A stretch of DNA of 30,449 nt from Setaria digitata (taxonomy: Eukaryota; Nematoda; Chromadorea; Rhabditida; Setariidae). The translations under genes were made by a program, and so were the position numbers. Location: positions 1 to 30,449 of the forward strand of contig RCAB01000640.1 in assembly GCA_003640385.1 (NCBI GenBank). The letters are read 5' to 3'. The notes under the pieces are model-generated. The model had not been told where the DNA came from, did no database searches, and worked only from the letters and a program-made list of their open reading frames with translations. Positions within the stretch are counted from its first letter, which is position 1; every line of letters begins with the position of its first letter. Shown here piece after piece: positions 24,210-30,449 of this stretch.

Positions 24210-24465
24210 TTAACTTTTGACATTTGCGCAACTAGAATCTTTAATTAAATTGAGCACGGAATGAGCAAGATGTACAGCATCCGGATGAGCAAACCTTGAA
24301 TTGACCAGACGTAAAAATTCTTCATGTCCGCCTTGGGAAAGAAGTAGCTTTATATAGTTATTTTGTTTATCACTGATACACACATGTTGGATTGCCCAAG
24401 CAGCCCACATCTGCGCTCCGGTTATGCCATCCTGTTTCAGCAGTGCAAAAAAAGGGACAAATGAT
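24210..24465 (-). CDS. zyg-11: zyg-11 exon 15, terminal
   Basis: After TGTTTCAG. Encodes 689-772 and TAA: SFVPFFALLK, AQMWAAWAIQHVC, LLSQGGHEEFLRL and a final helix, matching the C-terminal end of ZYG11 proteins. The domain is complete. Confidence 0.93.
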
Positions 24466-27400
24466 CTGAAACAAATCCGTAAGTATGAATGCTTAAACTT
24501 CACTATCATGGTACAAATCCACAACAGTATGTTCGCTAGTGAACACTTTTCCATCCGCCAAGGGCAAAATTAAGAGTTTTGCGTTCCGATAACATAAGTA
24601 CATGAAAAATAAAATAGTCTTCATTAATCTTCTTGAAAAAACTATTGGCAATCAACTATTCCCTCTTGTTACTGCTAAAAACTATCAGGAAGGTTAGAAA
24701 CACCATCAAGAAAGACAGAAAAAATATTTACCGATAAGCAACCATAGTTAAAAGTGCTTTGGGCCACCTTTTAACGGCCATTATCTGAAATACATTGAAA
24801 TTAGGGAATTTTACTAATTATGCTATTTTTTGCTAATTATGAATTATAATCCTATGACGGATTTTAGAATATTATTACAAATTATATTGTATATACAAAA
24901 AATTAGGACCACAGTTAGGAAATCAAAATACAGAGACAACTACTAAATAATTTAATAAGAAAAACAATTTGGGAATTGCTTGTACACAGCACTGTTCAGG
25001 AAAATTAACCAGTTTTTATATTCAAGCAGCCGAAATCCATCTACTGATTACATAGAAAAAAAGACTACAAGGACAATGATTGGTGCCCTTTGCTAACGAA
25101 AAAAATAAATAAATAAAAGAAAAACTAACCAAAGATTGATTACAGTGATCAGATGTAGGCTCAAATGTCCATGGACCACAGTCTAACAGATTAGCCAATA
25201 TCCCAGCAGCAAAATATGAAACATCGATATGTCTTGCATTACCAACAGCCGCACCATAATTATCGGGTATTAAATCACTTTCCAGAAGCTCTCTGAATAA
25301 TTCGAATATTTTTTGAAAATGATATAAAATATTAAATTACATTTTTTTACCACATTTCAAATGCCTTACAAAGAAATCATCAACAATATTGCTCAATTGC
25401 TTCAGCTATCTTATAAGTGCTTCGATGTTTAAAGTACATGACAAGTACTTAAATATCTAAATAGTACGGCAATGAACTTACAGAACTGTTCGAATATATC
25501 GATGATGTACTATTCGCCTTTTCAGACTACCCACTTCCGCAATATTATTCTAAAAAAGACAGCGTGAAATCACTATTTCTATTCCTCACAAAAAGAGAAC
25601 CTGCACTCGTTCGTATCATGTGGAAGCCAGCTCAGAGCATGATTTCCAATCAGAAATTCTGAAGTGCTAATTATTACAGCTTACTCTACCACTATTTGGC
25701 ATTTATCAGGAATGCAGAGAGATAAAGTGACCAGATACTGTTCTACAGGCAGCACGGAAAAAGCTACAACTGCCAAGATAAATAAAACTACCCAAAACAT
25801 AGCAGCAGTCACACTTTGCAGAAAATCTCAATGGAGACTGACCAAAAGACCAAGAACTTTAGTTTGTATGTTTGTATTATTCTGGTACTGTTCTAAAACA
25901 CCGAATGCAGCCGCAATGCCTCCAAGTTGTACAAACAATCGACAAGTGACCGGAGATTCATCTAGAATGGATCAATAAAATAGAAGATTGCAGGTTGGAA
26001 AAATCAAAATGAGTGAAGAGACCGACTAGTACAAACCGAGCATCACAAATGCTAAGTTTTCTCAACTTTTATTTAATTCTGTTCATTATTTTTTCTGCTA
26101 ATGAAGCTCCATAAAATTATGCACTTGTAATGTAGCACAGCAAAAAATTTTCAAGACAATAAATGTAAATGTAAAGCTATAAGACATGATCCTTCATCAT
26201 TAGTTACACAATTTGGACTGAAACATCATGAAAGAGTTTATCAGACTTTAAAATCTCGGCTGGAAAGACTTGATTAGCAAATAACGCTAACACGTGTAGA
26301 AAAATGTATATTTTATATTTACAAAAAAGTTAACCTGTCAAATTCCAGAGAGCAGATAGGGTAAATTTTATTGTGAAATTATTGAAATTGTCGTGTCCAT
26401 TGTCAGGATTATCCAAATTTTCATTGATCATTTCAATTAAATGCGCGACGTATCGCTTGTTTGTAGCTAAACGATGACTTTCTTTTGTTGGCAATTTTGG
26501 CGCCAAAATCGATACAACTGCTATCGTCATTCTGGAAGGAAAGAAATATAGATTTTCGGAAGAAATATTTAAAAACATATGGAGATTAAATTATATTCTC
26601 AAATACATAGAAGTCTTAGAAAAGACTCAATGAATTTTTTTCACTTCATTAACTCCAGATTAGTCATTATGATTTTAGCGTTGCTGGAACAGTGAATAAC
26701 AGAAAGACTACTGCCTTCTTGCACCCTGGAAAATATAAACTGCACCTTGAAACTGAAGGGTCTCGAGTGTTCACCATTGATTCTAAGGCAACTTCACATG
26801 TCCGAAATATATCAAAATGTAGTGACTGTAACAAATGGTCGCTACATACCGTAAGCCAAACATTCTTCTGCAGCTGAAAACAAAAATAAATTGATTTCAG
26901 AAAAATCAGCTTGGGAATCAAAAGTCGCTAAATAAAATATGATATGGGGAAAAACTTTATTTTCACTTTCTGAACTTCAACCGGAAATCAAGATCTCAAA
27001 ACAATGAGGGCAAAAAAATTTACCTGAACCATTCTGGGATGATTTTCTGCCGCATCCAAGCATCGATCGACGCAATATCGTGTTTCCTGTGCAGTAAGTT
27101 GATTAATTCGCTTTGATCTGCAAAAATCTCTTTCCTGAACAGACATTACAAAAAGATTGACAGACAGCACAAGATTAAAAGATTACTCAGATATACTGAT
27201 ATTGTCCTATATATATATATATATAAAAGACAATATCACCATCTCTCCCTCCATTTATTTTATTATTAGTTGAATATTGACAGAGCCTACTTGCAAAGAT
27301 GATAAAGACAAGCGCTGCCTGCCATCTGTATTGCTATGTTTTTCTTGTGATTGAGCATCGATAATACAACACCCTGTAAGTTAAAAAAAAAAAAAAATGT

Positions 27401-28839
27401 GATTTAAAAAAATAACGACACCGACCTTACATAATTTACCAACTGAATGCTTCAATGCACGATTTGTGACATGTGAATACATAAGAGGATTCCCACAGCT
27501 AAAACTTTACCCGGACAGTGAGACGCAAATCAGCCGGCTGAAATTCATCATAGGAAGTTTGCAGAAGATAATATACAGCTTGTAATGCATGCGATGCAAA
27601 GGCCTCTCTGTCTGGACGCCAGTATCGTTGTAGCGAAAGTAGACATTGAGCACGGGTACCACCATTAGCAATCTGAGATATAGCAAAGAAGTACAAACAA
27701 ATCTCGAAGAGTAATTCAGCAATCAAAAAATTGTAAATCTTACCTGCAAAGGTTTGTCCCTTTCATATGGATAGTGATAAGGATGTCGATTCACAGAGGT
27801 GTCCAGAATAGATATGTACACCAAATGGGGATGCAAGGATATAAACTTTGTAATAAATTCAACAGTAAACACTAGGCCATGAAAATTCAGCGTATTACCA
27901 GCAATATCCAAAAAGCAAAGGTGTGGCCACCAAGGTATGCCAGATGCTACAATCTCACGGACGATTAATGTCCCGATATCGACTTGAAGCGGCTCACCAA
28001 CGCTAAATAGCGGCAATATTAGCAAAAGCAATGGTTATTAAAATTAGTTTTCATTATTTAATTTTTTGAAATTGTGTCACAAAAGTTTATTGATTTTACT
28101 GTGATCAAGTGTAGTCTTTCTAAACCCCAACTACTAGATACTGTTATCTAGTCAAGCTTGAATTTCATAAAAACATTAGTATGGATAGCTAAAAAATATT
28201 CCGAGGAAAAATGGAAGCAGTGAAAGACAATTCTTTTTAAATTTATAAAATTTTTAAATATACCTGTTGGGTAAAATATCAACCTTCTTATCTGATATAT
28301 CCAGAAATGTCAGCTTCTGCAGAAGTCGCAATGTATCTGAAGCACTATTGATTGCAACCGCACGAGAAAACCTCAGTCGATGCATAACAAGTACTTCCAA
28401 AGTGTTTCTAAAAACTAGATTACTTTTATTCATTAAATTTGAATTTAATTTTTAATTGTTATAAAGAAATCAGAACAAATAAAAAACAGGAGAAAAATCA
28501 AAACAACTCACGCCAAACTACTCAAAGGCGCAATTGTTGTTATAATTGTTTGTGATATATCAAGAACTCTGATACGACGCATTACTCTACATACCATTTT
28601 TAATTCAGCATCCCCAAATGCGGGTGTTTCAGAAACAATTAAAGTTGTCACATATTTCAATTCTGCCAAACTATTTATGCTTGTGACTGGCGTTACACCT
28701 AAAAATGATCACTATAAAGTGTTTAAAATGATAAATTTTCATTTTCATTTACATACTAATCAAAAAATGCATAACTCAGGAATGAAATGCATTCTTCTCA
28801 TTTCTTGCAGTGAATTCTGCATGATGGCAGCATATAATG

Positions 28840-28873
<34 letters not shown>

Positions 28874-29673
28874 AGATAAATTAAATCATTACAGTCAGTT
28901 CGTTTTTTCTTAATGTTTTCTTTTTCCATACTAACTAAATCAAATTGTGTCATCTATGAAAAGATAAAATAGAAAAAAATTTTAATTTCTGCAGATTAAC
29001 GTGCCAGACATATCTAGATATTCCAAAGACATTGGTGCATGTGGTCCGAGCAACTGCAAAATCTCATGTAAATCACGAACGGCATCACCAACTGATGTGT
29101 CACGGATAGTAAGACGTTTTATTGGATGCAGCTTCAGTACTCCCACTGGCATAACCGTCAACAGGGAATATGATAAATGTACCTGTAATCTAACTCTTGA
29201 GAACCTCCTACAAAAGAACTAGAGCACAATAAGCCGGAAAATGAAAGTTTGCTTCTTTTCTATTATTTCTTGGTTTGCTTCAAAGTTTAAATTTTTCTCA
29301 CTCTCCTAATGTTTAGAGGTAATCCATTCTGCATTTGAAGTCATCGTTAACTTTTACATCACAAATTCTATTTTTTCTTATTCCAAATCGCGAATTCCTA
29401 ATTTCTTATCAACTGTTATTCAATTATTTTGTCAAATTATCTAACCTCGGTTAGGCGAAAACGCTTATCAAAGAGTGCCATTGTTTTACGATTAAGCCAG
29501 TTGTTAACACGAAGCGCAGCCATTAAGGAATCAGAAATTTCCGATGGTAAGGAATTCTCGACAGATGGAAACCATTCATACTCAAACATCGTTCTTGCAA
29601 CCATCTGCACTGAGAGTCGAAATAGCGATGGTGGAGATGATTCCATGGTTGCATCATAGAAGGTCGTTGCCAT
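24210..29673 (-). CDS. zyg-11: ZYG-11 family substrate receptor of CUL-2 ubiquitin ligase, fifteen exons
   Basis: ZYG-11 proteins join Cullin-2 through Elongin C and select substrates. In C. elegans ZYG-11 drives completion of meiosis II and early embryonic polarity; the vertebrate ZYG11B and ZER1 recognise N-terminal glycine degrons. Fifteen exons join in one frame to 772 aa, close to the usual 740-800. Residues 1 to about 50 form a VHL-box-like N-terminus, about 75-330 hold leucine-rich repeats (LDISQT, LTFLDIS, LCFLDIAGN), and about 335-772 form armadillo-like repeats. KFTLSALWNLTDESP, KVLGLLNNIAEV, VSYFAAGILANL and MWAAWAIQHVC match ZYG11 better than ZER1. Intron 2 fits best as GC-AG. The gene is convergent with the T-box gene. 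No clear AATAAA follows the stop. The family call is very secure; the symbol follows nematode usage. Confidence 0.94.
24732..24784 (-). CDS. zyg-11: zyg-11 exon 14 (53 nt)
   Basis: Between ATTTCAG and GTAAAT. Encodes 671-687, IMAVKRWPKALLTMVAY, with Arg688 split into exon 15 to give the conserved AYRSF. It is the shortest exon in the gene. Confidence 0.9.
25130..25292 (-). CDS. zyg-11: zyg-11 exon 13
   Basis: Between ATTATTCAG and GTTAGT. Encodes 617-670, ELLESDLIPDNYGAAV, then VSYFAAGILANLLDCGPWTF, the conserved late armadillo repeat of ZYG11. Ends in phase 0. Confidence 0.92.
25482..25549 (-). CDS. zyg-11: zyg-11 exon 12 (68 nt)
   Basis: Between CTTTTTTAG and GTAAGT. Encodes 594-615, NNIAEVGSLKRRIVHHRYIR then TV, with two bases of Leu616. 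It supplies Asn595 and Glu598 of the predicted degron pocket. Too short to appear as an open frame. Confidence 0.92.
25843..25961 (-). CDS. zyg-11: zyg-11 exon 11
   Basis: Between CATTCTAG and GTCAGT. Completes Asp554 and encodes 555-593, ESPVTCRLFVQLGGIAAAFG then NIQTKVLGLL. Phase 0 at the end. Reading on gives a stop four codons later. Confidence 0.92.
26335..26531 (-). CDS. zyg-11: zyg-11 exon 10
   Basis: Between CTTCCAG and GTTAAC. Completes Arg488 and encodes 489-553, MTIAVVSILAPKL, a variable Asn/Asp-rich linker, then KFTLSALWNLT. The next codon, Asp554, is split across the intron. Trp550 and Asn551 fall at the N-degron pocket. Confidence 0.93.
26746..26873 (-). CDS. zyg-11: zyg-11 exon 9
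   Basis: Between TTTTCAG and GTGCAG. Encodes 446-487, LQKNVWLTVCSDHLLQSL then FRTCEVALESMVNTR. This matches the LQKN..L.LCSD block of ZYG11. An internal GTATGT (LT|VC) could mimic a donor but is coding here by homology. Ends in phase 2. Confidence 0.9.
27024..27117 (-). CDS. zyg-11: zyg-11 exon 8
   Basis: Between TTTTGCAG and GTAAAT. Completes Lys414 and encodes 415-445, SKRINQLTAQETRYCVDRCL then DAAENHPRMVQ. Ends in phase 0. Confidence 0.9.
27209..27224. repeat. TA microsatellite in zyg-11 intron 7
   Basis: About eight TA units inside the intron between exons 7 and 8. Confidence 0.8.
27291..27373 (-). CDS. zyg-11: zyg-11 exon 7
   Basis: Between CTTACAG and GTAGGC. Encodes 387-413, VVLSMLNHKKNIAIQMAGSA then CLYHLC, a conserved ZYG11 armadillo repeat. 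It is an 83-nt exon found by homology and phase. Confidence 0.9.
27511..27672 (-). CDS. zyg-11: zyg-11 exon 6
   Basis: Between ATCTCAG and GTAAAG. Encodes residues 333-386 (ANGGTRAQCLLSLQRYW, HALQAVYYLLQTS), the first helical armadillo-like units. Phase 0 at both ends. A shift of the donor by one base would break the frame with exon 7. Confidence 0.9.
27744..28002 (-). CDS. zyg-11: zyg-11 exon 5
   Basis: Between CTATTTAG and GTAAGA. Completes Ser246 and encodes 247-332, including HLCFLDIAGN and YISILDTSVN, the last leucine-rich repeats, then HPYHYPYERDKPLQ leading into the armadillo region. Ends in phase 0. Confidence 0.92.
28264..28407 (-). CDS. zyg-11: zyg-11 exon 4
   Basis: Between TTTTTAG and GTATAT. 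Completes Ala198 and encodes 199-245 with NTLEVLVMHRL and KLTFLDISDKK, further leucine-rich repeats. Ends in phase 2. Confidence 0.9.
28512..28698 (-). CDS. zyg-11: zyg-11 exon 3
   Basis: After ATTTTTAG the exon completes Gly136 and encodes 137-197, with VTPVTSINSLAEL, IVSETPAFGD and VLDISQTIITTI, one leucine-rich repeat per 25-30 residues. The donor is GTGAGT, phase 2. If exon 2 instead uses its GT donor, frame requires an inner acceptor (ATAAATAG) with exon start 28670. Confidence 0.8.
28699..29004 (-). other. zyg-11 intron 2, probable GC-AG intron with TA array
   Basis: The intron starts GCACGT and ends TTTTTAG under the preferred model. It carries a perfect AT dinucleotide array of about 29 bp at 28843-28871. 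The boundary choice is discussed in the findings. Confidence 0.6.
28843..28871. repeat. AT dinucleotide microsatellite
   Basis: Perfect AT repeat of about 14 units, inside zyg-11 intron 2. The longest dinucleotide AT array in the window. Confidence 0.9.
29005..29182 (-). CDS. zyg-11: zyg-11 exon 2
   Basis: The acceptor GATTACAG is chosen by phase. Encodes residues 77-135, starting VHLSYSLLTV, then KRLTIRDTSVGDA and LEYLDMS in leucine-rich repeat register. The preferred 3' end is a GC donor (TCTG|GCACGT). The alternative GT donor 4 nt downstream would extend the exon to 29001. Confidence 0.75.
29446..29673 (-). CDS. zyg-11: zyg-11 exon 1
   Basis: Encodes residues 1-76, from ATG at 29673 to the donor GTTAGA after an FRLTE segment, phase 0. 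The opening SLFRLSVQMVA and LPSEISDSLMAAL resemble the VHL/Elongin-C-binding box and the following helix in ZYG11 and ZER1. The start is set by an acceptor just upstream (29691-29692). Confidence 0.9.
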
Positions 29674-29690
29674 TTCATGGAGCGAGAAAT

Positions 29691-29698
29691 CTAAAATG
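29691..29698 (-). promoter_or_regulatory. Probable spliced-leader acceptor of zyg-11
   Basis: On the minus strand CATTTTAG ends 17 nt before the ATG at 29673. With no coding exon upstream, the simplest reading is a trans-splice acceptor and a very short 5' UTR, which is typical of nematode housekeeping and maternal genes. Confidence 0.55.
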
Positions 29699-30403
29699 AA
29701 CTCTGAATTTCAAACACTTCTGTTTCATGAAGTATGGATTTCCGAATTATTGAAGAGATGAAGCCTTCTTGTTTGTTTGAATGCAACAAGTGACGTGACT
29801 AAAGTGACCGATTTAAACCACTTAACAGTAACATTACGTTAACAGGAACTGCAAAAAGTTTCACCTACTCCAATTTAATAACCTCATGGATATGTAAACT
29901 GACGAAATCGATATAATTAATGTTGTTGAATGCAAAAAAAATTTTCGCTTTTTTCCCCTTTTTTTTACCTAAAAAATTAGTGAAAGGTTATTCACTTTGG
30001 GATTAATAGATGCGTGAATTAAAAAGGAGATTTTGACGACTAATAGCATAAACCTTTGTGGTAATCGCACACTGATAATCGATCGCAACCTTTTCGATAA
30101 GACATTTTTGAAATCAGAATACTGCGTAATTTCTATCAATAACTTAGTTGTATTACAATAATTAAATTAAACTACTGTCTTAATATATGCTATATACTAA
30201 GATAAATTACAATCACTGAAATTTTTATTTGTAGATATCTAATACACACACTAATAAATAATATCCACTATGTTGATTTTAACTTTGTTACTATCGTTAT
30301 TATTAATCATTGTCATAAACGTATTATTTATTAATTATCATTGTTTATAATTCGATAATTAACATCACTTATTGTTTATTATTATTTATTATCTAGTATT
30401 ATT
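29699..30403. other. 5' flank of zyg-11
   Basis: No gene seen. A+T content rises towards the right end. No TATA or initiator element can be singled out in this composition. Confidence 0.5.
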
Positions 30404-30449
30404 TAATATTATTTATTATTTAATATTATTTATTATTTAATATTATTTA
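30404..30449. repeat. 17-bp A+T-only tandem repeat reaching the window end
   Basis: The unit TAATATTATTTATTATT starts at 30404, 30421 and 30438 without mismatch, giving about 2.7 copies before the window stops. Diverged TTATT-rich sequence precedes it from about 30290. The array may continue beyond the window. Confidence 0.85.

Noticed and set aside
26820..26852. Possible donor GTATGT inside zyg-11 exon 9 (after LQKNVWLT)
   Set aside because: Reading through gives the conserved VCSDHLLQ block of ZYG11, so the site is coding.
26692..26877. Plus-strand open frame overlapping zyg-11 exon 9
   Set aside because: Antisense shadow of a well-supported exon; the same holds for plus-strand frames at 25664-25978, 28267-28455, 29001-29222 and 29429-29659.
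29183..29210. Upstream acceptor TTTTGTAG for zyg-11 exon 2
   Set aside because: It would put the leucine-rich repeat frame out of phase with exon 1; the ATTACAG acceptor restores a continuous frame.
1..30449. tRNA, rRNA, CRISPR array, operon, or intact transposon
   Set aside because: I searched by eye for tRNA B-box patterns, regularly spaced direct repeats, long terminal repeats, and transposase or reverse-transcriptase motifs and found none; short or diverged RNA genes could still be missed.

Overview
The window looks like A+T-rich nuclear DNA of a nematode, most likely a filarial or related clade III parasite. That is inferred from four things: very high A+T with many homopolymer runs, spliceosomal introns of about 70-735 nt with loose TTTTAG/TTGCAG/TTTCAG acceptors, acceptor sites just upstream of both start codons as expected for spliced-leader trans-splicing, and two genes recognisable as nematode-type developmental regulators. 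Nothing in the window looks bacterial or viral, and I see no intact mobile element.

Layout. Bases 1 to about 12.1 kb hold no gene I can support: A+T-rich non-coding DNA with a CA/ACAG-type tract (~6160-6345), an ATC/ACC tract (~7644-7925), small TTTG and AGT arrays, and a duplicated 17-bp palindrome made of paired GATA-factor sites (11572-11622) about 0.55 kb before the first gene. From 12.1 to 20.0 kb, on the + strand, lies a seven-exon T-box transcription factor gene (447 aa as modelled), best matched to the H15/Tbx20 (MAB-9) class. A 4.65-kb first intron splits its DNA-binding domain. From 20.0 to 24.2 kb is the intergenic space between two convergent genes, with CT and C runs, a T/G homopolymer junction and a perfect 19-bp inverted repeat. 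From 29.69 down to 24.21 kb, on the - strand, is a fifteen-exon gene for a ZYG-11 family protein (772 aa as modelled), the substrate-recognition subunit of a CUL-2 ubiquitin ligase. The last 0.75 kb is its 5' flank and ends in a 17-bp A+T-only tandem repeat that runs off the window.

The two genes point towards each other and share no evident pathway beyond embryonic development; I infer simple adjacency, not an operon. Both exon chains were assembled by hand from splice sites, reading phase and family similarity, and both keep a continuous frame from ATG to stop. The one non-standard junction is intron 2 of the ZYG-11 gene, which fits best as a GC-AG intron. I found no convincing previously undescribed system. 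The most interesting non-coding items are the paired GATA palindromes and the 19-bp hairpin.
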